Notes: generated by a model from the sequence alone, not told the origin. A DNA stretch of 35,256 nt from Thaumarchaeota archaeon 13_1_40CM_4_38_7 (GCA_001917995.1 MNFB01000023.1:1-35256); one strand, 5' to 3'; shown: positions 24,891 through 33,657, numbered from the stretch's first letter. Translations and numbers: made by a program.

Positions 24891-25525
24891 TTACAGAGAA
24901 AGGCCAATCAATTGAAGACAAAAGCATGGAAATAATTGAAAACGAAATTGGCTCTCATTCATACTCATCTGATGAATGGACAATAGTAAAGAGGGTCATT
25001 CATTCCACGGCTGATTTTGATTTTGCAAGAGATAACAAGATAGTTTTTCACAAGGATGCAATTAGAAATGGAATAGAAGCTCTCAACAACGCTTGTGCCA
25101 TAGTAGTAGATGTAAATGGAGTGATTGGTGGTTTTAACAAGGATAATCTCAAAAAGTTTGGAAACAAGGTGATATGCAATATTTCTGAGCCTAATGTAAT
25201 AAGCGAAGCCAAGAATCTGAATAAAACGCGGGCACAGATTTCAATGAGAATGGCAAGTAATGATATGAATGGAGGAATTATAGTTATAGGAAATGCACCA
25301 ACTGCTCTCCTTGAGGTAATACAGATGATAAAAGATAATGTTGCAGTTCCTTCTCTTGTAATTGGCATTCCAGTAGGCTTTGTATGTGCCTCGGAATCAA
25401 AAGAAGAGCTGCGGAGCTTTAACATTCCTTACATCACAAATTTAGGTCGAAAGGGTGGAAGCCCATGCGCTTCTGCCATCATAAATGCACTATACATATT
25501 GCTCAAAGGACGATTATCTTCTTGA
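24887..25525 (+). CDS. cbiC: Cobalt-precorrin-8 (precorrin-8X) methylmutase
   Basis: 212 residues. CbiC/CobH moves the methyl group from C11 to C12, giving cobyrinic acid. Seen: RVIHSTADFDFA with the catalytic His (~46), DVNGVIGG, ILISEPNV-type segment (ICNISEPNV), GNAPTALLEV, and the closing GRKGGSPCASAIINAL. Last of the rightward operon; its 3' end overlaps that of cbiA (opposite strand) by 12 bases. cbiA takes the product of this enzyme. Confidence 0.95.
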   Translation: MITEKGQSIEDKSMEIIENEIGSHSYSSDEWTIVKRVIHSTADFDFARDNKIVFHKDAIRNGIEALNNACAIVVDVNGVIGGFNKDNLKKFGNKVICNISEPNVISEAKNLNKTRAQISMRMASNDMNGGIIVIGNAPTALLEVIQMIKDNVAVPSLVIGIPVGFVCASESKEELRSFNIPYITNLGRKGGSPCASAIINALYILLKGRLSS

Positions 25526-26869
25526 GTATTTTACGCAGTTTTCAACAAATGTTCTAGCTACATTTGGTAGAGCAAAGTGTAGATGCATATAGGAAGCCAA
25601 CGAGTTATACTGAACAAGTCCATCTTTTTTCTTGTTTATCCCTACTCCTATTTCCATATCATAAGCAAATTTAGAGTCTTTATCTACAGATTCTAGATCA
25701 GAGAAGTGAAACTCATGGCCTCTGATTGTATTGTTGGCATTTGAAATAAGGCAATTTCTAGAAGTTTTAGCTTTTGTGTAGTTTAACTTAAGATTTTTTT
25801 GCATTACCGTTTCCGCATCAAAAAGACCAACCATTCTAAATTTCTTGCTCTTGTATCTAATCGATTTGGTCAAATACATCAGACCGCCACATTCAGCATA
25901 GATTGGAACTCCGTCTTCACCTGACTTTTTCACAGATTTTTTCATGAAAGGATTTCGCTCAAGCAGTTGCCCTTTGACTTCTGGAAAACCACCACCTATG
26001 TATAGTCCGTCACAAAAAGGAATTTTCTTGTCCAAGACAGGACTGAAGAACTCAAGTTCAGCTCCTTCTCTTTGCAAGGTATCTAGGTTGTCTTGATAAT
26101 AAAAATTGAAAGACTCGTCTAAAGCTACTGCAATTTTGGTTCTTTTTTCTCTTTTTCTCTCTGCTGAAATAACTGGTAGGTTCATGGTTTTTTTGCTTAT
26201 TTCTATGATTTTATCAATATCAATAAAATCAGAAAATAATTTTGCAATGGAAATAATCTTACGCTGAAGAGATTTCTCTTCCTTTACTGGAATTAAACCG
26301 AGATGTCTTGATTCCAGATGAAGATGAGTTTCTCGTGGAATAACTCCTACAATGGGTATTCGTAGTGGTTTTAGAGCCTGCCTGCATAGGTCTTCATGCT
26401 TCTTACTTCCTATCTTGTTTAAAATAAAGCCTGAAATCCTCGAGTTTTTTTGAAAGCTGGTAAAGCCTAATGCTATTGCTGCGATTGAACGGGCAGTCTT
26501 ACTTGCATCCAAGACAAGAATTACGGGAGATTTAATGATGTTTGCAACGTGATATGTACTTGAAAAATTCGAATTGCCTGAGAACCCATCAAAATAACCC
26601 ATTACACCTTCTGTGACAGAAATCTCTGCTTTTGAGTTTAAAATGAAGCTCTTCAAAACTCCTTTACTGCCCATAAGCCATGGATCTAAGTTACGGCTAA
26701 CCCGTTGCGCTACAACTGTATGGTAACTTGGATCTATAAAGTCTGGGCCTACTTTGAAAGGTTGTACCGAATATCCCCTTTTTTTAAGTCCGTGTATAAT
26801 AGCGACTGTTATTGAGGTTTTACCAACACCGCTTGTAATGCCTGAAAGGACAATCCTTGGTATTTTCAA
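25514..26869 (-). CDS. cbiA: Cobyrinic acid a,c-diamide synthase
   Basis: 451 residues. N-terminal ATP-binding P-loop domain: IVLSGITSGVGKTSI (residues ~6-20), KVGPDFIDPSYH, SRNLDPWLM. C-terminal class I glutamine amidotransferase domain: LYIGGGFPEV, and IYAECGGLMYL with the nucleophile Cys, closing with YMHLHFA (His of the catalytic pair). It amidates the a and c side chains of cobyrinic acid with glutamine and ATP. The gene uses TTG as its start and faces cbiC. Confidence 0.95.
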   Translation of the reverse strand: MKIPRIVLSGITSGVGKTSITVAIIHGLKKRGYSVQPFKVGPDFIDPSYHTVVAQRVSRNLDPWLMGSKGVLKSFILNSKAEISVTEGVMGYFDGFSGNSNFSSTYHVANIIKSPVILVLDASKTARSIAAIALGFTSFQKNSRISGFILNKIGSKKHEDLCRQALKPLRIPIVGVIPRETHLHLESRHLGLIPVKEEKSLQRKIISIAKLFSDFIDIDKIIEISKKTMNLPVISAERKREKRTKIAVALDESFNFYYQDNLDTLQREGAELEFFSPVLDKKIPFCDGLYIGGGFPEVKGQLLERNPFMKKSVKKSGEDGVPIYAECGGLMYLTKSIRYKSKKFRMVGLFDAETVMQKNLKLNYTKAKTSRNCLISNANNTIRGHEFHFSDLESVDKDSKFAYDMEIGVGINKKKDGLVQYNSLASYMHLHFALPNVARTFVENCVKYSRR

Positions 26870-26908
26870 TTTCCATCAATATTTCCTTACTTCATTTAAA
26901 ATTAGCAT

Positions 26909-28150
26909 TTAATTTCCTTGTATATTGTTAGTGTCATTTTTAACATTTTTTATCATATCAAAAAGTTGGCGTATGGCTAGCTTTGGGTGATGAGCTGCAA
27001 TACGAATAACGTTTGACATTCCAAAATCAGCTTTTACAAAGTCTAGAAATTCTTCGGTAGAAAGTTCATTGATTATATCTAACTCTTTGTCCCATTCAGC
27101 ATCTTTCAGACCTAACCATCTATATTGTACTTTTATGGCCGCACGTAGTTTGGAACCTATGTCTTTTTTGGTCGAGTCTTCATATGGTTTTAAGGATTCT
27201 TTTGATGTATTTCCCCTAATTACTGCATCAGCACCAACTGCTCCTGCTCTTCTGCCAAATTCAATTGCATATCTTATTCCTTCCAGAACCAGAGGATTTG
27301 CTTGTCCTGCTGAATCTCCAACAAGTATCAAGTTGTCAGATACCATTGAATCCCTTAATCCCTCATTGGGGATAAGACCATAATGAAATTCAATTGGAAC
27401 TATTCTTCCAAGTTGATCTATTGGTTTTGGTTTACTTTCAAGCAGTTCTAAGAGGCGTTGTGTAGCATCCATTTGCGATTCCGGTTTGCCTATTCCCACA
27501 CCTATTCTAACTTTGTTATTACCCAATGGAAAGATCCAAGCATAACCAGCTGGTGAATATTTGTTTCCTACCATTAGATGCCATGTAGCCTGATCTATTT
27601 TATCTACATAGGCTTCATATTCAGCACCAGCTCCGAATCTTCTCCATTGTGAAACCATTCCAACGCTTTTCCCAACAATTGAATAAAAGCCACTTGCGTC
27701 TATAATGAGTTTAGAACGAAAGATCAGATCTTCTTTCATCGATGTTGCCTTGATGCCTATTAATTTTCTCTTCTCGTCTGTTAATGCATCAATCACATTT
27801 GTCTTCAGGAAAATATTTGCACCAGCACTAGCTGCTTGATATGCCAAAAACTGATAGGTTCTTCTTACATCTAGTACTGCAGCGTGAGGCTCAGAACTGC
27901 TTTTTAAGACATAATTATTGGGAGAGTAAAATGCATAATTTCTTATTTTGTTATAATAGTCATCTGGAATCCCAAATGATTTTGCGTTTTCTATCCATGT
28001 AACGCCGCTTGTTCTAACACTTTGGCCTATTGCTTCTTCTCTTTCTATCAGCGCTACACTGACTCCTTTTTTTGCTGCGCCCCACGCGGCAGATAAACCA
28101 GCTGGTCCACCTCCTACTATTACTATGTCATAGTCATAATTTTTTGTCAA
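26909..28150 (-). CDS. FAD-dependent geranylgeranyl reductase family protein
   Basis: 413 residues. The FAD-binding N-terminus VIVGGGPAGLSAAWGAAKKG is followed by ALIEREEAIG, then a middle ASGFYSIVGKS (family DASG..S), and the second FAD motif LVGDSAGQANPLVLEGIRYA. This is the GGR family, whose members saturate the isoprenoid chains of archaeal membrane lipids or related quinones. TTG start. It lies between cbiA and the corrinoid adenosyltransferase gene, but nothing indicates a corrin role; archaea often carry several paralogues, so substrate is open. Confidence 0.85.
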   Translation of the reverse strand: MTKNYDYDIVIVGGGPAGLSAAWGAAKKGVSVALIEREEAIGQSVRTSGVTWIENAKSFGIPDDYYNKIRNYAFYSPNNYVLKSSSEPHAAVLDVRRTYQFLAYQAASAGANIFLKTNVIDALTDEKRKLIGIKATSMKEDLIFRSKLIIDASGFYSIVGKSVGMVSQWRRFGAGAEYEAYVDKIDQATWHLMVGNKYSPAGYAWIFPLGNNKVRIGVGIGKPESQMDATQRLLELLESKPKPIDQLGRIVPIEFHYGLIPNEGLRDSMVSDNLILVGDSAGQANPLVLEGIRYAIEFGRRAGAVGADAVIRGNTSKESLKPYEDSTKKDIGSKLRAAIKVQYRWLGLKDAEWDKELDIINELSTEEFLDFVKADFGMSNVIRIAAHHPKLAIRQLFDMIKNVKNDTNNIQGN

Positions 28151-28267
28151 GTGTTAACTACTAAATTCAAGGAAATTTAGTATTATAAGCTGTGTTTTTA
28201 CCAGATACGGTCTGAAATTCTTTGACGGATGCTAATCTTTTTACCTGACATATCAAGAACATGCATA

Positions 28268-28801
28268 GTGAAAAAACAGGGATTAGTCATAGTTTATACT
28301 GGTAAAGGGAAGGGTAAAACTACTGCCGCACTTGGAATGGCGCTTCGAGCTATAGGATATGATCACAAAGTTTGCATGATTCAATTCATTAAAGGTTCAT
28401 GGCACTATGGCGAAATGACTTCATCAAAAAAACTGGAGCCAGAATTTGAGCTTACCGCAGTTGGAAAAGGATTTGTTGGCATTATGGACGATAAGAGTTC
28501 TATTGAAGAGCATAGGAAGATTGCCAATGAAGCCCTTCATATAGCCCAAAAAAAAATCAACTCAAAAAAATATAACCTTGTAATACTTGACGAAATAAAT
28601 TATGCTGTAAATCTTGGTTTGATAAATCTAGACGATGTACTAGATTTGATAATGAAAAAACCTAAAGATCTAAATCTAGTCTTGACTGGAAACTATGCTA
28701 GAAACGAGATAATTGATTTAGCTGATCTGGTAACTGAAATGAAAGAAATAAAACATCCGTTTAAATCAGGAATAAGAGCTAGAGAAGGAATCGATTTTTA
28801 A
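28268..28801 (+). CDS. cobA: Corrinoid adenosyltransferase (CobA/BtuR type)
   Basis: 177 residues from GTG 28268. P-loop YTGKGKGKTTAALGMALRA, then QFIKGSWHYGE, VILDEINYAV (Walker B-like), VLTGNYA, EMKEIKHPF and the closing GIRAREGIDF, all of the BtuR/CobA family. It transfers adenosyl from ATP to Co(I) corrinoid to make adenosylcobalamin precursors. An ATG 13 codons upstream (28229) gives a 190-residue form, but those residues do not look conserved; GTG places MKKQGLVIVYTGKG at the family's normal N-terminus. Confidence 0.93.
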   Translation: MKKQGLVIVYTGKGKGKTTAALGMALRAIGYDHKVCMIQFIKGSWHYGEMTSSKKLEPEFELTAVGKGFVGIMDDKSSIEEHRKIANEALHIAQKKINSKKYNLVILDEINYAVNLGLINLDDVLDLIMKKPKDLNLVLTGNYARNEIIDLADLVTEMKEIKHPFKSGIRAREGIDF

Positions 28802-28809
28802 TCAGCAAC

Positions 28810-28817
28810 ATTAAATT
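28810..28817 (+). promoter_or_regulatory. TATA box of the aIF2 alpha-nop10 operon
   Basis: ATTAAATT is centred about 27 bases before the ATG at 28840, and so favours that ATG over the TTG at 28831. Confidence 0.45.
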
Positions 28818-28839
28818 ACGTACCAAAAACTTGAAGGTT

Positions 28840-29640
28840 ATGACTACAACTATTCAAGATTTCCCTGAAGTTGGAGAAATTATAGTTGCTACTATAACTA
28901 GAATAATGGATCAGGGAGCTTATGTTACACTTGACGAATATAATAATATACAAGGATTTTTACATGTTTCTGAGATCACTACCGGATGGATAAGAAATGT
29001 GGAGAAATTTCTCAGGGTGGGAGAAAAGAAGGTATTACTTGTAAAGCGTGTTGATTCTGCTAGGTCTGAAATTGATTTATCATTAAAACAAGTATCTACT
29101 GACCAAAAAAAGAAGAAGTTGTTAGAGCTAAAACGTAGAGAAAAAGAAAAGGCATTAGTAGAGAATCTAAAATCAAGGGCAAGTCTATCTAAAGTCGAGA
29201 TCGACAAAATAGAAAGCATGTTGATTGAAAAATTTGATACTGTATATGACGCATTTTCCGAAGTTGCGGCCAAAGGTAAATTGATATTAGATAATCTCAA
29301 CATATCCCCCAAGGCATTAGCGGTAATTGAGGAATTAAGCGCTAAAATTCAAATTCCGCATGTAGAAATTCGCGGAATATTAGAATTAATTTGCACCAAG
29401 TCTAATGGTATAGAAATAATTAAAAGCGCTTTATTAGAGGTTGCCGATAACAAAAATGTAGATGTGTCAATAACCTACATTGGAGCCCCAAAATATCGTA
29501 TTACAATTATTGCGCAAAATTTTAAGGAAGCTGAAAAAGAGTTAAAGCCAATACTTTCGTCAATTCAGGACACTATTGAGAAGAAGGGCGGCACCTTCAA
29601 ATTCACAAGGGAAGAATCCAAGAAGACACGTGAAGGTTAA
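28840..29640 (+). CDS. eif2a: Translation initiation factor aIF2 subunit alpha
   Basis: 266 residues from ATG 28840. S1 domain at the N-terminus (VGEIIVATITRIMDQGAYVTL, LDEYNNIQGFLHVSEI), then VKRVDSARSEIDLSLKQV, a signature of aIF2 alpha; a helical middle (~90-170); and a C-terminal alpha-beta domain (VSITYIGAPKYRITI) that contacts the gamma subunit. Together with gamma (encoded at 33650-34921) and beta it delivers initiator tRNA to the ribosome. The pairing with nop10 just downstream is a known archaeal arrangement and supports the call. TTG at 28831 is an alternative start three codons earlier. Confidence 0.95.
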   Translation: MTTTIQDFPEVGEIIVATITRIMDQGAYVTLDEYNNIQGFLHVSEITTGWIRNVEKFLRVGEKKVLLVKRVDSARSEIDLSLKQVSTDQKKKKLLELKRREKEKALVENLKSRASLSKVEIDKIESMLIEKFDTVYDAFSEVAAKGKLILDNLNISPKALAVIEELSAKIQIPHVEIRGILELICTKSNGIEIIKSALLEVADNKNVDVSITYIGAPKYRITIIAQNFKEAEKELKPILSSIQDTIEKKGGTFKFTREESKKTREG

Positions 29641-29642
29641 TC

Positions 29643-29798
29643 ATGAAGTTTCAGATGCGAAAATGCCCTTCATGTAAGAGATATACTTTGAAAGAAGAGT
29701 GTTCTAGATGCACAAGTAAGACTGTCAGTGTTCACCCAGGAAAATATTCCCCAGATGACAAGTACGCAAGATACCGCATATCAGATAGGTACAAGTAG
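29643..29798 (+). CDS. nop10: Nop10, H/ACA guide-RNP component
   Basis: 51 residues. The zinc-ribbon part reads MRKCPSCKRYTLKEECSRC (CxxC..CxxC), then KTVSVHPGKYSPDDKYARYR, the unmistakable Nop10 pattern. Nop10 links Cbf5 and L7Ae in the archaeal machine that makes pseudouridine in rRNA, guided by H/ACA RNAs. ATG is two bases after the aIF2 alpha stop. It converges on the STT3-cyclophilin gene with only five bases between stop codons. Confidence 0.96.
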   Translation: MKFQMRKCPSCKRYTLKEECSRCTSKTVSVHPGKYSPDDKYARYRISDRYK

Positions 29799-29803
29799 CC
29801 AAG

Positions 29804-32569
29804 TTATTTGGCAGTGTTATTTGAAGCAGATACTATCGTGACTTTATCTATTCGCGCCGCATCAGCATCTTCTGGTTGATTAGTGGGATTTGTTTTCAGT
29901 GATGCTATCTTATCGACAATATCTTGTCCTGATATTACCTGACCAAAAAGTGTGTATTGTCCATCCAACCAGGGAGCATCCCCCAAGGTAATGAAAAACT
30001 GCGAGCTGCCACTATTGACATCAGAACCACGGGCCATTCCAACCATGTATTTTGTGAATTTCATATTATTAAATTCAGGAGGAATGGTATACCCAGCATC
30101 TCCCAGACCCCATGTATCTCTTGATCCGTTAATTGTATTAGGGTCGCCTGCTTGTATAACAAATCCAGGCATTATTCTGTGAAATATTGTTCCTCTATAA
30201 AATCCAGAGTTTGCTAGCATTTCAAAATTTGATACGGTTTTAGGTGCAACATTATCTAGTAATTTAATTGATATTTGACCAAATTTGGTATCTATTGTGG
30301 CAGTATCGCCAGTGGCATTAGAGCTGCTAGTTGGTTTAACTTCTGGTTTTGCTTGTGGCAAGTTATTTGCTTGTGGTACGCTATTTGCTTGTTGCATATA
30401 ATCGGGATTGACTTGATATAAAAGAACTCCAGAAAAGATACCTGAATCGTTTCTATTTATGCTAGGTGAAGAATATACCAGTCTTAAGGGTCCATTGCCA
30501 TTTTCAGGGTACTTGATTGTTTTTGCATATATTGCAGTATATCCAAGCGTATAGTTTGCTGATTCGGTATGAGTGTTAGGATCGTAATATGTCAGAGTAG
30601 CAAAGGGAAACATTTGACCAAGCATTGTATTTTGCCAGAAATATTTGGTAGGTGTGAACTGGTCCTCTTCAAGGAACTTGGATAAATTATATCCAGCGAT
30701 TCTGATAAACCACTGTTTCTTACTCTCATCTCCTCCTCCCCCAAGAACATACAACTCTTGTCCATTTGAGATAAATTTTTGACCAACCACATATACAAGA
30801 ACATAATTTGCGCCCATTTCTCTTAGTGCCTTCCATGCATCATCTGGTGAACTAAGAAACATTCGAGCTATGGTAGCTATTCGTTCAGTATCAATAGTGG
30901 CGTTATCTGCAAGGCTTTTTCTCTCTCCCAAAGTCTGAATCCAGTATCCATAATCCCACCACGAAGCTACTACAGAATCCTTAGGTGTATTGGTTTTTAT
31001 CCAATTCAATGTAACAGGCCAGTCATCAGTTGAAATAGCATAATTTGATCCACCATTAAGAATAGTTGGAGGAGCTTTTGTCATTGATATCCAATTAGCA
31101 TTAACTGGAAACATTGTAGGTACCAAAAGAATGGCTACTATAACTGCCACAAATGAAATCTTTGGTATTCTTCCAAGCAAATCTATAGTTTTCTTTCCCT
31201 TGGATGCTCCCTTTTTTGATGGCTCTGTGACCTTAACATGCTTTTCTTCTTTTCTTAAGATTTCAGATACAATAGCAGTCAACCCAACTGATGACAGCAC
31301 GATAACAGATGTTGCAGTCAATAATTCTAACCTAGAAAATGTCGATCCTGCGTATGCACCTACTATGCCAATAATTAAAGCAAAAACTATCATTTCATTC
31401 CTAAGAGATAATGGTTGAGGAGAATTAGTTTCTGTATTCTTCCTAAATATTAGCCAAATTCCAAGACCGGCAAATAGCATAAGGACCGAAAAGTAAGTAA
31501 AGTTTTGTGCAAGCGTTGGCGTTGCATGTTCTGCAACAGAATCTACCAAGGGATCCTCTGAGGTAAGGAACGGATTTACTGCATTCAAGTAACGAAAGCT
31601 AGCTGTATGAAGAATTCCTGAAGAAAAGATCACTATCCCTATTATGACTAGTGCTGCCAGAACTAACAAGGTATTTCGCAGGCGAACTGGTTCTTTGCTA
31701 AATTTATGAACAAGAATTATTATAACAAGCAATATGGTTGGACCGATTAGGACAAATCCTCGTATTCCAAACACAAAACTTGGCCCTGGTCTTGCAAACA
31801 TTCCTCCAGCCACTACCATTGTAGCAGCAACAAAGAGTGGAATAGCCCAGAGTAAGAATTTATGATCTTTTTTAACAAAAGGCAACACAATAAAAAATAA
31901 CCCTAGTGGAATTAGGAAAAATTCAACACCACCCCATGCCGCAAACCCAACGCCTAGAAAGAATCCAGCACCGATGAGCTTTGCAGCTGCGATTTTAGGA
32001 TTGTCTGATTTGAGCCCGCTCAGAAATAGATAGATTCCCAGTAGACCATAGAATAGTCCAAGGGGTTCTGATTTGAACCACCCTATAGTACCTCTTACTA
32101 TTATAGGAGGTGATAAGGCAAAGAAAAGTGAAGCAAAAAGACCTGCAGTTGTACCACCAATCACACGTACAAGAGCAAATACGATAATGGCTGTTAGGGA
32201 ACCGAAGACTACTGGGAATATTATTGTAAAGTTATACAAGCTTGTACCACCTCCAAAAATTTTATACAAAATTGCATCTGTAAAATGAAGTGGTACCTGG
32301 GCAGTGGCAAAGACATCTCTTCCTTGTGGATACCAACTCATATCATCATGCCAATGAACGTATGCGTCTATTCCGTGATCTAGTAAGTATTGAGTTGCCC
32401 TATAATTAAAATAAGGATCAAATTCATTTAGTTGAAAACCATAATCGGCTGCTTGGGACCTGACCATCGCCGATATAGAAAATGATATTGCAAGTATTGC
32501 AATAATAAGCAAATGGCGTAAATGAAAATCAAAATTTCTTATGTTAAATAACTTTGTATCTTGAATCAA
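29804..32569 (-). CDS. aglB: Oligosaccharyltransferase (AglB/STT3) fused to a C-terminal cyclophilin
   Basis: 921 residues. Residues ~1-490 carry about 12 membrane helices and the first acidic catalytic motif NEFDPYFNYRATQYL (~46), then HWHDDMSWYPQGRD; ~535 has WWDYGYW, the acceptor-site hallmark of oligosaccharyltransferases, in the outer domain. A Pro/Gln/Ser-rich linker (~723-755) leads to a complete cyclophilin (~757-915): FHRIMPGFVIQAGDP (catalytic Arg), MVGMARG, SGSSQFFIT, APWLDGQYTLFGQV. STT3 transfers lipid-linked sugar to Asn on the outer membrane face; the fused prolyl isomerase would act there. TTG start. Confidence 0.92.
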   Translation of the reverse strand: MIQDTKLFNIRNFDFHLRHLLIIAILAISFSISAMVRSQAADYGFQLNEFDPYFNYRATQYLLDHGIDAYVHWHDDMSWYPQGRDVFATAQVPLHFTDAILYKIFGGGTSLYNFTIIFPVVFGSLTAIIVFALVRVIGGTTAGLFASLFFALSPPIIVRGTIGWFKSEPLGLFYGLLGIYLFLSGLKSDNPKIAAAKLIGAGFFLGVGFAAWGGVEFFLIPLGLFFIVLPFVKKDHKFLLWAIPLFVAATMVVAGGMFARPGPSFVFGIRGFVLIGPTILLVIIILVHKFSKEPVRLRNTLLVLAALVIIGIVIFSSGILHTASFRYLNAVNPFLTSEDPLVDSVAEHATPTLAQNFTYFSVLMLFAGLGIWLIFRKNTETNSPQPLSLRNEMIVFALIIGIVGAYAGSTFSRLELLTATSVIVLSSVGLTAIVSEILRKEEKHVKVTEPSKKGASKGKKTIDLLGRIPKISFVAVIVAILLVPTMFPVNANWISMTKAPPTILNGGSNYAISTDDWPVTLNWIKTNTPKDSVVASWWDYGYWIQTLGERKSLADNATIDTERIATIARMFLSSPDDAWKALREMGANYVLVYVVGQKFISNGQELYVLGGGGDESKKQWFIRIAGYNLSKFLEEDQFTPTKYFWQNTMLGQMFPFATLTYYDPNTHTESANYTLGYTAIYAKTIKYPENGNGPLRLVYSSPSINRNDSGIFSGVLLYQVNPDYMQQANSVPQANNLPQAKPEVKPTSSSNATGDTATIDTKFGQISIKLLDNVAPKTVSNFEMLANSGFYRGTIFHRIMPGFVIQAGDPNTINGSRDTWGLGDAGYTIPPEFNNMKFTKYMVGMARGSDVNSGSSQFFITLGDAPWLDGQYTLFGQVISGQDIVDKIASLKTNPTNQPEDADAARIDKVTIVSASNNTAK

Positions 32570-32599
32570 ACTAGGTTTTGATGGAATTTCCTCTGTTTA

Positions 32600-33256
32600 T
32601 TACTCTTTTGTAAGGATCTGTACTTCACAGGATTTTACTAGATTTTTGAATTCGGTTGCATCATTTTCATTGCCAACTATTGTACCATAATGCATTGGAA
32701 TTGCAATTTTTGGCTTTATGGTTTCTGTAGCTTGGGCAGCTTCTCTTGCTGTCATGACATAGGTTCCACTAACAGGTACCAATAGAATATCTGGTCTTAA
32801 ATCAGACATTTCAGGAATGAGGTCTGAATCACCAGTGTGATAGATGCTGATTCCTTTAATGCTTACCAAGAATCCAACTTTATTGTCTTCTTTTGGGTGA
32901 AATGGTTTTTTCGTATCAGGGTTTATCTTATCAATGTTATACGCATTGACTGCTCTAATTCTTATGCCATCAATTGTTTTATTCTCACCTGGCATGATGC
33001 CTATTTTCTCCTTGTATGAGATTCCAGTGATCTTGTTAAGACATTCTTTTGCTGTTACAATTGTTGTCTTATTTGTTGATATTTTTTTTAGGTCTTCAAG
33101 ACTTAGATGATCAAAATGATCATGTGAAATTAATATCAGATCTGCCTCTGATTTTTTTGATATCTTGTAAGGATCAGTGTAGATTTTGATATCTCCTTCT
33201 AGGCTAAATGTATCATGGCCATACCATTTTATCTGTAATCCTTTGTATTCAAACAT
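32600..33256 (-). CDS. Metallo-beta-lactamase-fold hydrolase (UlaG/YtkL-like)
   Basis: 218 residues. Metal site: LISHDHFDHLS (HxHxDH, ~45-52), YHTGDSDL (the later Asp), and IPMHYGT near the C-terminus (final His). Length and the opening KWYGHDTFSLEG (family W.GH..F.I) fit the UPF0173/UlaG-like group of soluble MBL proteins. Substrate unknown; relatives act on sugar lactones or N-acyl phospholipid-like substrates. Cytoplasmic, no signal peptide. It lies between AglB and the PIN gene, both on this strand, with short gaps. Confidence 0.88.
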   Translation of the reverse strand: MFEYKGLQIKWYGHDTFSLEGDIKIYTDPYKISKKSEADLILISHDHFDHLSLEDLKKISTNKTTIVTAKECLNKITGISYKEKIGIMPGENKTIDGIRIRAVNAYNIDKINPDTKKPFHPKEDNKVGFLVSIKGISIYHTGDSDLIPEMSDLRPDILLVPVSGTYVMTAREAAQATETIKPKIAIPMHYGTIVGNENDATEFKNLVKSCEVQILTKE

Positions 33257-33280
33257 GACTTAATCTTGTCTATCTAAGAG

Positions 33281-33657
33281 TTAAATTTTACTTGATTCCA
33301 AAATTATTTTATTATTTGCCACAGACAGAATTGAGCCACCATTTTCTCTTATTCTCTTCTTAAGTTCTGCATCAATTGTTGCTATGATTCCGCCATTTTT
33401 CTTGGTGTATTCTACCAAAGCATCATCAACCGAATTTCCGGAAATCTTTATGGTTTTAAAATTTTGTATAATTTTTAAAGCATAAGAAGCAGAACTTTTT
33501 TTTTATTATTAAGAGAAATCCTTTCTAATTCTTGAATAACCAAGTTTGGTACAACAAACTCTATGGCACCTATTTCAGTCTCTATATTTTGAATATTTTT
33601 TATTCGATTTGAAGCTAATAGCATAACAAAACTCGTGTCACAGATAACCTCAACCAA
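33281..33657 (-). pseudogene. PIN-domain (FCF1-like) protein gene, broken by a frameshift at an A9 run
   Basis: The gene starts with TTG at 33657 (overlapping the aIF2 gamma stop by 8 bases) and runs VEVICDTSFVMLLASN, the first PIN acidic site, then VIQELERI (second). It enters a run of nine A on this strand (33504-33496) after LNN and stops soon after. Adding one base in the run keeps the frame open to TAA at 33281 and restores SSASYALKIIQNFK, then VDDALVEYTKKNGG and ATIDAELKKRIRENGG, the remaining PIN acidic sites. So the record lacks one A: a sequencing error, a true mutation, or slippage. PIN proteins of this type are RNases, possibly in rRNA processing. Confidence 0.85.

Noticed and set aside
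33496-33504. The T9 run on the plus strand as a terminator
   Set aside because: It lies inside the PIN coding region and no plus-strand gene ends just before it.
33475-33657. A short intact 60-residue protein instead of a frameshifted PIN gene
   Set aside because: The frame ends in the middle of the PIN fold, and the next frame continues with the missing catalytic residues through to 33281.
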